From: Winogradskyella vidalii
GTDB taxonomy: Bacteria; Bacteroidota; Bacteroidia; Flavobacteriales; Flavobacteriaceae
Assembly (NCBI RefSeq): GCF_013403955.1
Contig: NZ_JABFDG010000003.1
Span: forward strand, 310,001-374,000
DNA: 64,000 nucleotides
Direction of reading: 5' to 3'
The notes below the pieces were generated by a model that saw nothing but the letters and a program-made list of their open reading frames with translations, was not told the DNA's origin and searched no databases. Positions 56,165 through 64,000 of this stretch are shown piece by piece. Numbering within the stretch: the stretch's first letter is position 1; every line of letters begins with the position of its first letter. A program made the translations under genes and the position numbers.

Positions 56165-56194
56165 TTGATTGATGCTATTAATAAATTATCTTTG
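56165..56194 (+). promoter_or_regulatory. Candidate gcvH promoter
   Basis: TTG at 56165-56167, a 19-nt spacer, and TATCTTTG at 56187-56194. It lies 28 bases before the gcvH ATG. Confidence 0.55.
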
Positions 56195-56222
56195 CTTTCT
56201 TAATTTTATATCCTTTTAAAAT

Positions 56223-56603
56223 ATGAATACACCAACAGAGTTAAAGTACACTAAAGATCACGAATGGATTAAGATAGAAGGCGATATAGCTACTATAGGT
56301 ATTACAGATTTTGCGCAAAGCGAACTTGGTGATATCGTTTACGTTGAAGTAGAGACCTTAGATGAAACTTTAGATGTCGAAGAAGTTTTTGGTACTGTTG
56401 AAGCTGTAAAAACTGTTTCAGATTTATTTTTACCATTATCTGGGGAAATTATTGAGTTCAATGAAAGCTTAGAAGATGAGCCTGAAAATGTGAATTCTGA
56501 TCCTTATGGAGCAGGTTGGATGATTAAATTAAAATTCTCTGATGCTACAGAAATTGAGAATTTATTATCTGCAGAAGACTATAAAGCACTTATCAGTGGT
56601 TAA
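56223..56603 (+). CDS. gcvH: Glycine cleavage system H protein
   Basis: A 126-residue lipoyl carrier of the glycine cleavage system, normal length. The barrel includes KYTKDHEWIKIEGDIATIG. The lipoylation site is the Lys in VEAVKTVSDLFLP (Lys63). C-terminal features PENVNSDPYGAGWMIKLK are typical. It moves the methylamine group between GcvP and GcvT, neither of which is in the window. It overlaps, or nearly overlaps, the start of the VanZ-like gene. Confidence 0.96.
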   Translation: MNTPTELKYTKDHEWIKIEGDIATIGITDFAQSELGDIVYVEVETLDETLDVEEVFGTVEAVKTVSDLFLPLSGEIIEFNESLEDEPENVNSDPYGAGWMIKLKFSDATEIENLLSAEDYKALISG

Positions 56604-56607
56604 AAAA

Positions 56608-56958
56608 ATGCTTTTATTGGTGTCAATATTTTATACATTGGCATTAATTATTGCTAGTTTAATCAGTTTAAATGGTGTCCCAAGTTTAGGGTCATCCTTT
56701 GATGATAAGATTTTCCATGTGGTCGCTTACTTTGGTTTGGCCTTTCTATGGGTTTTATGTGCTAAGTTATATAAAACTAGAGGTTTACTTGTTAAAGTGT
56801 GTTTAGCAGCTATTTTTCTTGGCTTTATTCTAGAATTGTTGCAGTACTTTGTAAATCCTAATAGAACTTATGATACTTACGATTTAATAGCGAATACGAT
56901 AGGAGCTGTTTTTGGTACGTTAATTGCAGCTAGTCTAAATATATTTAAATTAAAATAA
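56608..56958 (+). CDS. VanZ-like membrane protein
   Basis: A 116-residue membrane protein with about four hydrophobic segments. The motif DKIFHVVAYFGLAFLW and later LQYFVNPNRTYDTYDLIANT are characteristic of the VanZ-like family (teicoplanin-resistance VanZ relatives, function unknown in most). The frame is open to 56542 inside gcvH. The ATG at 56608, four bases after the gcvH stop, gives a sensible start, with GTG at 56596 an alternative. Probably co-transcribed with gcvH. Confidence 0.8.
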   Translation: MLLLVSIFYTLALIIASLISLNGVPSLGSSFDDKIFHVVAYFGLAFLWVLCAKLYKTRGLLVKVCLAAIFLGFILELLQYFVNPNRTYDTYDLIANTIGAVFGTLIAASLNIFKLK

Positions 56959-57023
56959 CATAATCCTTTGTTTTTTTTACTATTTATTAGTTAAATTAGC
57001 GATGTTATAATTAAAATCATTTT

Positions 57024-57752
57024 ATGAAACCTAAAAAGAATCCGAAATCAGATGTCAGCCGTAACAGCTCTTTATACTTTGCTGTTGGTCTTGCCTTAAT
57101 GTTAGGCATTACTTATATGGCTATCAACTACAAGACTTACGATAAAACTGATGTAATTGCTGATACACTTAATCTAGACGATGAACTAGATGAAGAAGTA
57201 CCAATTACTGAACAAATTGTTACACCACCACCACCACCTCCACCACCACCACCAGCACCAGAAATTATTGAAGTTGTTGAAGATGAAGTTGAGGTAGAAG
57301 AAACCGTAATTGAATCTACAGAAGTTGAAATGGAGACTGAAATAGTTGAAGTTGAAGAAGTTATTGTAGATGAAGTTGAGGAAGATATAGAGGTACCTTT
57401 TAGTGTTATTGAAAATGTTGCTGTTTTTCCTGGATGTGAAAAGGAAAAAACAAATGCTGCTAAGAAAAAATGTATGAATGATAAGGTGAATAGATTCATC
57501 GGTAAAAAGTTTAATACAGATTTAGCAGGAGATTTAGGTTTACCTCCTGGAAGAAAAAGAATCTTTGTTCAGTTTAAGGTTGACAAATCAGGAAATATAA
57601 CCAATGTTGTTGCACGTGGACCACACCCTGGACTAGAGCGTGAAGCAAAACGTGTTATTGGTCAGTTACCTAAAATGCAACCAGGTAAACAAAGAGGAAA
57701 AGCGGTAGTAATGCCATTCTCAATTCCTATTGTATTCCAAGTACAAGACTAA
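57024..57752 (+). CDS. Energy transducer TonB (copy 1)
   Basis: A 242-residue TonB protein. A short cytoplasmic head precedes one membrane segment (about 13-35, YFAVGLALMLGITYMAI). A Pro-rich stretch (PPPPPPPPPAPE, near residue 70) and a Glu/Val-rich linker cross the periplasm. The TonB C-terminal domain starts at about 130. It contains a Cys pair, FPGCEKEKTNAAKKKC, and KRIFVQFKVDKSGNITNVVA. It would transmit proton-motive force to outer-membrane receptors. ExbB/ExbD are not in the window. A paralogue follows, with a terminator between. Confidence 0.93.
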   Translation: MKPKKNPKSDVSRNSSLYFAVGLALMLGITYMAINYKTYDKTDVIADTLNLDDELDEEVPITEQIVTPPPPPPPPPPAPEIIEVVEDEVEVEETVIESTEVEMETEIVEVEEVIVDEVEEDIEVPFSVIENVAVFPGCEKEKTNAAKKKCMNDKVNRFIGKKFNTDLAGDLGLPPGRKRIFVQFKVDKSGNITNVVARGPHPGLEREAKRVIGQLPKMQPGKQRGKAVVMPFSIPIVFQVQD

Positions 57753-57780
57753 GAAATAGTCAAAAACATACTTAATATAA

Positions 57781-57818
57781 AAATCCCGTTCAAAATTAAT
57801 TGGACGGGATTTTCGTTT
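57781..57818 (+). terminator. Terminator after TonB copy 1
   Basis: AAATCCCGT/ACGGGATTT stem extended by CAA/TTG, followed by a short T-rich stretch (TTTTCGTTTTG). Confidence 0.75.
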
Positions 57819-57871
57819 TGGTATGCTTATTGTGGATTTAGCATAATATTAACATTTAAATAAATAGTATT

Positions 57872-58666
57872 ATGAAAAATTTTAAACATGACTTCGGAAG
57901 TGCTGGTCAGAGCACTAAAGAAGTAAAGAAACCACACAAGCACGATGCAAATTTACAAAAAAACTCAAGCCTTTATTTTCAAATAGGCTTGATACTTTGT
58001 TTATTGGGAACATATGCGCTTTTTGAAATGCAGTTTCAAGAAACAGACCTTAGCATTATTAAAGAAAAAGCGCAGGTCGATCCAATTATGATAGATTATG
58101 TGCCGCCTTTTATAGAAGAGGTAATTGAGAAACAGGCTCCTAAACCAAAATCGAATACTGTACTTAAAGATAAGGTTAAAGAAGTGGACAACGATAAACC
58201 TTTAGTTGAAACAGTTATAGATAGCAAAGAAGACCCGAAGCCAATAATAGAAGAGCCCACTAAAATTGTAGATATTATAACAGTGGACGAACCAAGTGAG
58301 CCAGTAATAGTCGACTTTGTTCGTGTAGAATCAGTACCTGTTTATCCTGGTTGTGAAAAATACACTACCAACGAGGATCGTAGACAATGCATGTCTGATA
58401 AGATTAACAAATTAGTAGGTCGAAAATTTAACGTTGATATTGGTTCTGAATATGGTATTTCAGGTCGTCAAAAAATCTTTACCCAGTTTACAATTGATAA
58501 AAACGGGAGCGTTACAGACGTTAAAATTAGAGGGCCGCATCATGCATTAGAAAGTGAAGCTGAACGTGTTCTAAATATAATTCCAAAAATGCAACCCGGT
58601 TTACAGCGTCAAGTTCCAGTCAGCGTTATCTATACTTTACCGATTATGTATGATGCTCGAAATTAA
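57872..58666 (+). CDS. Energy transducer TonB (copy 2)
   Basis: A 264-residue TonB paralogue of the preceding gene. It has one membrane segment (about 31-53, LYFQIGLILCLLGTYALF). The Pro/Glu/Lys-rich linker lacks the poly-Pro run of copy 1. The C-terminal domain has the same layout, with YPGCEKYTTNEDRRQC and the following SDKINKLVGRKFN, then QKIFTQFTIDKNGSVTDVKI. It is separately transcribed, judging from terminators on both sides. Why two TonB copies lie side by side is not shown by the sequence; different receptors or conditions are possible. Confidence 0.92.
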   Translation: MKNFKHDFGSAGQSTKEVKKPHKHDANLQKNSSLYFQIGLILCLLGTYALFEMQFQETDLSIIKEKAQVDPIMIDYVPPFIEEVIEKQAPKPKSNTVLKDKVKEVDNDKPLVETVIDSKEDPKPIIEEPTKIVDIITVDEPSEPVIVDFVRVESVPVYPGCEKYTTNEDRRQCMSDKINKLVGRKFNVDIGSEYGISGRQKIFTQFTIDKNGSVTDVKIRGPHHALESEAERVLNIIPKMQPGLQRQVPVSVIYTLPIMYDARN

Positions 58667-58709
58667 TTAGAGTAGTAACATTAATTATATAGTTACATCA
58701 TTTTTATAG

Positions 58710-58739
58710 AACCGTTATTGTCTCAATAACGGTTTTTTT
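58710..58739 (+). terminator. Terminator after TonB copy 2
   Basis: An 11-bp AACCGTTATTG/CAATAACGGTT stem with a TCT loop, followed by seven T in total. Confidence 0.88.
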
Positions 58740-58799
58740 AATCTGTTATTTGTAGCTCAGGTTACTAAAAAAAAGAAGTATCTTTCGCAGATTTTAAAA

Positions 58800-60917
58800 T
58801 TGTCTTTTATGAAGCGCATTTTTCTATTTGCTTTTTTGTTATTAACTAGCTTTGGTTATGCTCAAAACATACTAACTTACGAAAAACCTCCGGTGTTCAG
58901 TGAATGTAATTCTGAAGCTGTAGCGGATTTAAAATCCTGTTTCAACTTCACACTAAACACCTATATATACGAAAATTTTGAAGTACCTCAGATTGTAGAG
59001 GACGAATCTTATCAAGGAGAGATTGAATTGCTATTTGAAGTGAATAATAAAGGTGAATTTAAAATCATTTATGTAGATGCTCTATATGAAGCTTTAAAAA
59101 CAGAAAGTAAACGTGTGTTTAATGCTTTACCAAACATAGCGCCTGCAACCTATAATGGAAATCCCACATTTGTACAGTACAGTATCTCTATTGCAATTCC
59201 ATTGGTAAAGCCAGTTAGGAAAGTAAATATTCTAGAAGATGACGTTCAAATTACTAAAAATGATAGCCTCAACGCTACTTTGTCTGATGAGTTTGATCAA
59301 TTGGCAAAAGAATTAAAACCCTATAAGAAATTAGAATATAGTAGCGAATTAAATGTTCCATTTACCCACTCATATTATGCACATTTTGATGCAGAAATGA
59401 ATGTTATAGGTGCCAATAGTCATACGGCTGCAAAGCCATTTTTGTATAGTGACGTAGAACGCTATTATGATATAAAAGCAGAAAAAGAAAGCTTAGCAAA
59501 AGATACTGATACTTGGTTGGGTAGAAAACTTTTTAATGAGCATATGGTTGAAATCCAAGGTAAAGACTATTGGTTCACTGTAAATCCAATTATAGATTTA
59601 CAAATAGGAAAAGATACCGAAGCCGATTTTAATTCTACATGGAATAATACAAGAGGTATTAATATTCAAGCTGGCTTAGGAAAACGTTTTAATTTAACCG
59701 CTTCGGTTTATGAAAGTCAAGGTCGTTTTGCAGATTATTATAATCGGTATGCCGAAAGTTTAAAAGCTTTTGGTCCAGATCCAGCCATTATTCCAGGTCG
59801 TGGAATTGCAAAGCGCTTTAAAGAAAATTCATATGATTACCCAGTAGCAGAAGCTTATTTGTCTTATACACCTGCCGATTTTTTAAATATTCAATTCGGA
59901 CATGGTAAAAACTTTATTGGTGATGGTTATCGCTCTTTATTTCAGAGTGATGTTGCTAGCCCTTATCCATTCTTAAAATTAAATGCTACCTTCTGGAAAA
60001 TAAAATACACGAGTACATGGAATTGGTTAAAAGATGTTAGAGACGAAGTTATTGTAGATAAAGCATTTTTAACTAAATATATGGCGAATCATTATCTGAG
60101 TTGGAATGTTTCTAAACGTTTAAATATTGGTTTGTTTGAATCCGTATTGTGGGCAGATTCTAATGGAAGAGGTTTTGATGTTAACTATTTAAATCCTATT
60201 ATCTTTTTCAGAGCTATAGAATTTCAAACAGGTCAAGGTGCTGGTAATGCAATTTTAGGTTTGAGTTCTAAATACAAATGGAATAATAAAGTGAATCTTT
60301 ACGGGCAATTTATTTTAGATGAATTTTCTTTAAGTGAAGTAAAAGCAGGAGAGAAAAGTTGGAAGAATAAATTTGGGTTTCAATTAGGTGCTAAGTATTT
60401 TAATGCCTTTGATGTGGATAACTTATTACTTCAAGCTGAGTATAATAGAGTAAGACCATATACCTATTCTCATAATACTGAAATTTTAAATTACGCCCAC
60501 TTTAATCAACCCATGGCGCATCTCTGGGGAGCAAATTTTAGAGAGTTAGTACTTATTGGTCGTTACCATTATAAACGTTGGTTTGGTGATGCTAAATTTA
60601 TTATTGGGCAACGTGGTTTTGATTTTAATACCGATGAAGATAGTTTTTCTTATGGAGGCGATATTTATAGAGATTATAACGAGCGTAACGCAGATACAGG
60701 GATAGAAATCGGTCAAGGGAACACAACCAATAGCTTTATGACCGAAATACAAGCGGGTTATTTATTAAATCCTGAAACCAATTTAAAAGTATTTACAAAT
60801 ATTATTTATCGCGACTTTAATCCAGACGCTATTACGGCTTCAACGATGGATTCTAATACACTTTGGTTTAGTTTAGGTATAAGAACAGACTTGTTTAACT
60901 GGTATAATGATTTTTAA
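58800..60917 (+). CDS. RemB-like gliding/outer-membrane protein with N-terminal TonB-C-like domain
   Basis: A 705-residue exported protein with a signal peptide ending LLLTSFGYAQ. Residues about 25-140 resemble the TonB C-terminal domain: VFSECNSEAVADLKSC has the Cys pair seen in the two adjacent TonB proteins, followed by ELLFEVNNKGEFKI. The remainder (about 160-705) is a predicted outer-membrane barrel with alternating strands, including FGHGKNFIGDGYRSLFQSD, and closes with LWFSLGIRTDLFNWYNDF. It resembles the Flavobacteriia gliding protein RemB and, more distantly, Wzi-like barrels. The start may be ATG at 58800 or the in-frame MKRIF codon 9 bases later. The gliding role is by resemblance only. 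Confidence 0.7.
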   Translation: MSFMKRIFLFAFLLLTSFGYAQNILTYEKPPVFSECNSEAVADLKSCFNFTLNTYIYENFEVPQIVEDESYQGEIELLFEVNNKGEFKIIYVDALYEALKTESKRVFNALPNIAPATYNGNPTFVQYSISIAIPLVKPVRKVNILEDDVQITKNDSLNATLSDEFDQLAKELKPYKKLEYSSELNVPFTHSYYAHFDAEMNVIGANSHTAAKPFLYSDVERYYDIKAEKESLAKDTDTWLGRKLFNEHMVEIQGKDYWFTVNPIIDLQIGKDTEADFNSTWNNTRGINIQAGLGKRFNLTASVYESQGRFADYYNRYAESLKAFGPDPAIIPGRGIAKRFKENSYDYPVAEAYLSYTPADFLNIQFGHGKNFIGDGYRSLFQSDVASPYPFLKLNATFWKIKYTSTWNWLKDVRDEVIVDKAFLTKYMANHYLSWNVSKRLNIGLFESVLWADSNGRGFDVNYLNPIIFFRAIEFQTGQGAGNAILGLSSKYKWNNKVNLYGQFILDEFSLSEVKAGEKSWKNKFGFQLGAKYFNAFDVDNLLLQAEYNRVRPYTYSHNTEILNYAHFNQPMAHLWGANFRELVLIGRYHYKRWFGDAKFIIGQRGFDFNTDEDSFSYGGDIYRDYNERNADTGIEIGQGNTTNSFMTEIQAGYLLNPETNLKVFTNIIYRDFNPDAITASTMDSNTLWFSLGIRTDLFNWYNDF

Positions 60918-60968
60918 CCATTAATAATAAAACTAAGTTATAAGGTAGGTTAGAATCAATTTTCAAAC

Positions 60969-60976
60969 TACCTTTG
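60969..60976 (+). promoter_or_regulatory. -7 box upstream of cyoE
   Basis: TACCTTTG matches TANNTTTG and lies 33 bases before the TTG start at 61010. Confidence 0.5.
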
Positions 60977-61009
60977 CAATCGCTTTAAAAACAACTAAAA
61001 ATAGATAAC

Positions 61010-61903
61010 TTGAGTAGTATAAAGTCTTCGGTGTCAGGAGCTTCTGTGGTAAAAGATTTTAAGCAAATCACTAAGGTTGGTTTGTCCATAAGTGTCGTGT
61101 TTTCCTCTGTTGCTGGCTATTTTCTGGGTGCAGAAGTGATAAGCGCTACAACAATCCTATTATTAATTGTGGGTGGCTATTTTATGGTTGGTGCGTCTAA
61201 TGCTTATAATCAGGTTATTGAACGTGATTTGGACGCGTTAATGGATAGAACTAAAAATAGACCTATTCCTACTGGCCGAATGAGCGTAAACACCGCTTTT
61301 GCAATCGCAACGACCTTTACTATTCTGGGTTTAATTACGTTATACATAATTAATCCTAAAACGGCAATGTATGGTGCCATTTCTATATTTTTATATACAA
61401 GTGTTTATACACCGTTAAAGACTAAAACTTCATTAGCTGTTTTTGTTGGTGCTTTGCCAGGAGCAATTCCTTTTATGTTAGGTTGGGTGGCTGCACGTAA
61501 TGAATTTGGTATTGAACCAGGAACCTTATTTGCAATTCAATTTTTCTGGCAATTCCCTCACTTTTGGTCTATCGGATGGTTTTTACACGAGGATTATAAA
61601 AAAGGAGGCTTTCATATGTTACCAACCGGAAAACCAGATAAAGGAACAGCAGTACAAATTATAATGTACAGTGTTTGGACAATAATAGCGTCTATTATTC
61701 CTGTTTTTGGCTTCACAGGAGATTTAAAATTGTCTATTGTAGGTGCTATTTTAGTGTTTTTGCTTGGCTTAGTAATGTTGTCTTACGCATTTAAGTTGTT
61801 TACTAAACGTTCAATAAAAGCGGCTAAACAATTAATGCTATCAAGTGTATTTTATATTACCATGTTGCAAATTATATATGTTGCAGATAAATTTTTAAGA
61901 TAA
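61010..61903 (+). CDS. cyoE: Protoheme IX farnesyltransferase (haem O synthase)
   Basis: A 297-residue membrane prenyltransferase of the UbiA superfamily that farnesylates haem B to haem O for haem-copper oxidases. About eight or nine membrane helices are expected. The diphosphate-binding motif NAYNQVIERDLDALMDRT is present (residues about 62-79). A second motif-like stretch ends near DYKKGG. The start is TTG at 61010, since the next Met in frame (about residue 60) would cut off the first helices. It heads the second oxidase gene cluster and stops just before the next ATG. Confidence 0.93.
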   Translation: MSSIKSSVSGASVVKDFKQITKVGLSISVVFSSVAGYFLGAEVISATTILLLIVGGYFMVGASNAYNQVIERDLDALMDRTKNRPIPTGRMSVNTAFAIATTFTILGLITLYIINPKTAMYGAISIFLYTSVYTPLKTKTSLAVFVGALPGAIPFMLGWVAARNEFGIEPGTLFAIQFFWQFPHFWSIGWFLHEDYKKGGFHMLPTGKPDKGTAVQIIMYSVWTIIASIIPVFGFTGDLKLSIVGAILVFLLGLVMLSYAFKLFTKRSIKAAKQLMLSSVFYITMLQIIYVADKFLR

Positions 61904-62503
61904 ATGGATTTAACACAAGGAACAAAACAGGAGAAAGTCGCCCGGTCAAAAAAAATGATGCTTTGGTTTGGTATTGGCTCTTTAATCATGTCTTTTGCAG
62001 GATTAATTAGTGCATTTATTGTAAGTAGTAAACAGCGATTAAATGAAGATTGGCTGGTTAATTATGAACTACCTAATGCCTTTTTTATAAGCTTAATACT
62101 AATGTTATTAAGTAGTTTTACTTTTATTTTAGGCAAACGTGCATTAGAGCAAAATAATCGTAAAATGGTAACTTTATGGTTGTTAGTTACCTTGGTTTTG
62201 GGTTTCGGATTCATTTTTAGTCAATTTCAAGGTTTTCAAGAAATTATTTCGGCTGGATATTACTTTACAGGACAAACCAGTAATATTACAATGTCTTACA
62301 TTTATGTTATTGCAGTATTGCATATAGCTCACGTTATTGCTGGCCTAATATGCCTCATTGTCGTAATTTATAATCATTTTAAACAAAAGTATAACGCCAA
62401 CAATATGTTGGGTTTTGAACTTGCAGCAAATTTTTGGCATTTCGTAGATATGCTTTGGCTTGTGCTCTTTTTGTTTTTATATTTTTTTAGATATATAATT
62501 TGA
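61904..62503 (+). CDS. Haem-copper oxidase subunit III (copy 1)
   Basis: A 199-residue subunit III-like protein with five hydrophobic segments (about 18-40, 58-78, 88-108, 128-152, 175-195). The motifs AVLHIAHVIAGLICLIV and AANFWHFVDMLWLVLF are characteristic of subunit III. It begins directly after the cyoE stop, so translation is probably coupled. Its small size resembles CyoC-type subunit III. It assembles with CoxA/CoxB encoded at 39-42 kb. Confidence 0.9.
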   Translation: MDLTQGTKQEKVARSKKMMLWFGIGSLIMSFAGLISAFIVSSKQRLNEDWLVNYELPNAFFISLILMLLSSFTFILGKRALEQNNRKMVTLWLLVTLVLGFGFIFSQFQGFQEIISAGYYFTGQTSNITMSYIYVIAVLHIAHVIAGLICLIVVIYNHFKQKYNANNMLGFELAANFWHFVDMLWLVLFLFLYFFRYII

Positions 62504-62504
62504 T

Positions 62505-62512
62505 TATTTTTG
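62505..62512 (+). promoter_or_regulatory. Possible internal -7 box before the second subunit III gene
   Basis: TATTTTTG, 29 bases before the ATG at 62542. It could give extra transcripts of the distal genes. Low-complexity AT context makes it uncertain. Confidence 0.3.
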
Positions 62513-62541
62513 TCCAATCTAAAAAAATTTAAATAAATTCT

Positions 62542-63546
62542 ATGGATTCTACAGTAGTTAGTACTGGCACAGAAGATAAAACTTGGGGAGGTGGTAACAA
62601 TCCACTTAGAGCAAGTTATGGGAAGTTAATGATGTGGTTCTTTATTGTATCAGATGCATTAACCTTTTCAGCTTTTTTGGCCGCTTATGGTTTTTCAAGG
62701 TTTAAGTTTGTAAATGAATGGCCAATAGCCGATGAAGTATTTACTCACGTACCTTTTTTACATGGGCAAGAGTTGCCAATGATTTATGTGGCTTTTATGA
62801 CCTTTATCCTTATTATGTCTTCAGTAACAATGGTGCTTGCCGTTGATGCTGGTCATCATATGAATAAAGCCAAAGTAACCATTTACATGTTCTTAACCAT
62901 TATTGGTGGTATTGTGTTTGTAGGTTCTCAAGCATGGGAATGGTCAACGTTTATTAATGGAGATTATGGTGCTGTACAAACAAAGGCTGGGAATATTCTA
63001 CAATTTGGCGAATATGTCAATGATGAAGAAGGTGAAGAAGTCTTCAAGCGTATTGCTATCGAGGATTTCGCAGTAACTGTTGCTGGCGATCGTGTAGCGC
63101 ATGAGCGTAATAATGGTATATGGTTTACTGATGAAGCAGCATTACCACCATTTTCAGTAGATGAAATTTATACAGGATTGGCGGCTAATGATAATATTTT
63201 AGTAAGAACGCAAATACTTAATGAAGAAGGACATAAAACGGTTTTATCTCGAGCGGAGTCACTTAGACAAATAGAGGAGAATGGTAAATTAGTTGTAAAA
63301 GGCGCTAATCTTAAGGTTAACGAATACGGTACAACACTTTTTGCTGATATGTTTTTCTTTATAACAGGATTTCACGGTTTTCACGTAACAATGGGAATAA
63401 TACTTAATATTATTATTTTCTTTAATGTGGTACTTGGTACTTATGAGCGTAGAGGTAGTTATGAAATGGTTGAAAAAGTCGGGCTATACTGGCACTTCGT
63501 AGATTTAGTTTGGGTATTTGTATTCACATTCTTCTACTTAGTTTAA
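62542..63546 (+). CDS. Haem-copper oxidase subunit III (copy 2, with soluble insert)
   Basis: A 334-residue subunit III-like protein, larger than the preceding copy. Typical membrane segments occur at about 24-48, 75-98 and 110-130. After GSQAWEWSTFINGDYGAVQT a soluble insert of about 110 residues (about 150-260) interrupts them. It contains EDFAVTVAGDRVAHERNNG. The final segments are FITGFHGFHVTMGIILNI and YWHFVDLVWVFVFTFFYLV. The two copies are probably both subunits of the caa3-like oxidase; large inserts in Bacteroidota subunit III are common. 38 bases follow copy 1. Confidence 0.92.
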   Translation: MDSTVVSTGTEDKTWGGGNNPLRASYGKLMMWFFIVSDALTFSAFLAAYGFSRFKFVNEWPIADEVFTHVPFLHGQELPMIYVAFMTFILIMSSVTMVLAVDAGHHMNKAKVTIYMFLTIIGGIVFVGSQAWEWSTFINGDYGAVQTKAGNILQFGEYVNDEEGEEVFKRIAIEDFAVTVAGDRVAHERNNGIWFTDEAALPPFSVDEIYTGLAANDNILVRTQILNEEGHKTVLSRAESLRQIEENGKLVVKGANLKVNEYGTTLFADMFFFITGFHGFHVTMGIILNIIIFFNVVLGTYERRGSYEMVEKVGLYWHFVDLVWVFVFTFFYLV

Positions 63547-63564
63547 AAATAATAATATTTAATT

Positions 63565-64000
63565 ATGGCACAAGAGCATAAATTAGAAATATTTAGAGGT
63601 TTAGTAAAATTTAAATCTAATAAAGACAAAATTTGGGGTGTATTAATATTCCTGTCTATAGTAACTGCTATAGAAGTTGTATTAGGTATTTACAAACCAG
63701 ATATATTAATGGAAATCTGGATGGATCCATTTGAAGGTGGCGGATTTTTCGCAACTGTAGGTAATATAATTTTATCGCCTATTGTTTACATGAAGCCTTT
63801 AAACTTCATCTTTATCGTGTTAACAATTGTAAAAGCCTATTATATCACATGGGATTTTATGCACGTTAGAGATGAAACTGGTAGCTTGAGAAAAATGATT
63901 GTTTGGACAGCTGTTTTTCTTATCAGTTATTTAGTTTTTATTTTATTACAAGAAGGTGGTTATGTGTTTAATGCCTACAATGGAGCTGATTCTCTAATTA
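63565..64000 (+). CDS. Cytochrome c oxidase subunit IV family protein (partial)
   Basis: The ATG at 63565 opens MAQEHKLEIFRGLVKFKSNK, and the frame stays open for 145 codons to the window end. Three hydrophobic segments are visible (about 24-42, 66-90 and 112-132). The segment NFIFIVLTIVKAYYITWDFM is typical of subunit IV (CyoD/CtaF-like). The C-terminus is outside the window, and the full protein is probably little longer. It continues the cyoE-cox3-cox3 cluster. Confidence 0.85.
   Translation, partial: MAQEHKLEIFRGLVKFKSNKDKIWGVLIFLSIVTAIEVVLGIYKPDILMEIWMDPFEGGGFFATVGNIILSPIVYMKPLNFIFIVLTIVKAYYITWDFMHVRDETGSLRKMIVWTAVFLISYLVFILLQEGGYVFNAYNGADSLI

Noticed and set aside
56542..56607. Extended start of the VanZ-like protein inside gcvH
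   Set aside because: It would overlap gcvH by 62 bases with non-hydrophobic residues; the ATG at 56608 fits better.
57137..57499. Gly/Ser-rich minus-strand frame opposite tonB
   Set aside because: The poly-Gly run is the antisense of the TonB poly-Pro stretch. It is a shadow frame.
1..64000. CRISPR arrays, prophage, defence islands or a new multi-gene system
   Set aside because: No regularly spaced repeats, phage genes or unknown operons were found. Nearly all genes are recognisable housekeeping or respiratory genes, so the unexplained signals are small elements and fused domains.

Overview
The window looks like core chromosome of a marine-type Flavobacteriaceae bacterium (Bacteroidota). 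The DNA is AT-rich. Many genes are preceded by the Bacteroidota sigma-factor -7 box TANNTTTG. The gene set is diagnostic: an alternative complex III (Act) operon joined to a cytochrome c oxidase, the type IX secretion translocon SprA, a RemB-like gliding protein, a secreted enzyme with a type IX sorting domain, FISUMP and BACON domains, and DnaE fused to a proofreading exonuclease. I see no CRISPR array, prophage, rRNA operon or recognisable intact insertion sequence. Genus assignment is not possible by eye.

Layout. 1-5.9 kb (minus strand): the N-terminus of a large unknown protein, glutaryl-CoA dehydrogenase, an AI-2E family permease, TrmN6, a broken four-helix-bundle gene inside an inverted-repeat-bounded insertion, RimM and ribosomal protein S16. 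6.2-13 kb: a calcium-repeat lipoprotein, a PA2169-type four-helix-bundle protein and the exonuclease-fused DNA polymerase III alpha. 13-16.5 kb: a TetR regulator flanked by two matching palindromic operators, an SDR oxidoreductase and two tandem lipoprotein alpha/beta hydrolases. 16.5-20.8 kb: a structured non-coding element, thioredoxin, a PL6-type polysaccharide lyase with BACON, F5/8C and T9SS domains, a DUF58 protein and tRNA-Asp. 21-24.3 kb: a FISUMP lipoprotein and a tandem universal stress protein. 24.4-29.3 kb: rimP-nusA-infB with a terminator-like hairpin in its leader. 29.9-41.9 kb: actABCDEF-coxBA, a complete quinol-to-oxygen respiratory module. 42-56.9 kb: ruvB, cytochrome P450, queG, maeB, ruvA, sprA, gcvH and a VanZ-like gene. 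57-60.9 kb: two TonB paralogues and a RemB-like protein with its own TonB-like N-terminal domain. 61-64 kb: cyoE, two subunit III genes and the start of subunit IV of a haem-copper oxidase.

How the genes work together. The Act complex oxidises quinol and would hand electrons through cytochrome c haems to the CoxA/CoxB oxidase. The 61-64 kb cluster supplies haem O synthase and the small membrane subunits missing from the main operon, so one respiratory chain is probably encoded in two places 19 kb apart. SprA would export the PL6 enzyme, and the TonB/RemB block is a plausible envelope-energy partner. The TetR operators imply one repressor controlling itself and the SDR gene, and possibly the hydrolases.

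Most of the window is well-understood housekeeping sequence. The least-explained items are the rimP-leader attenuator, the structured element before trxA, the decayed four-helix-bundle insertion, the twin TetR operators, and the TonB-like domain on RemB.
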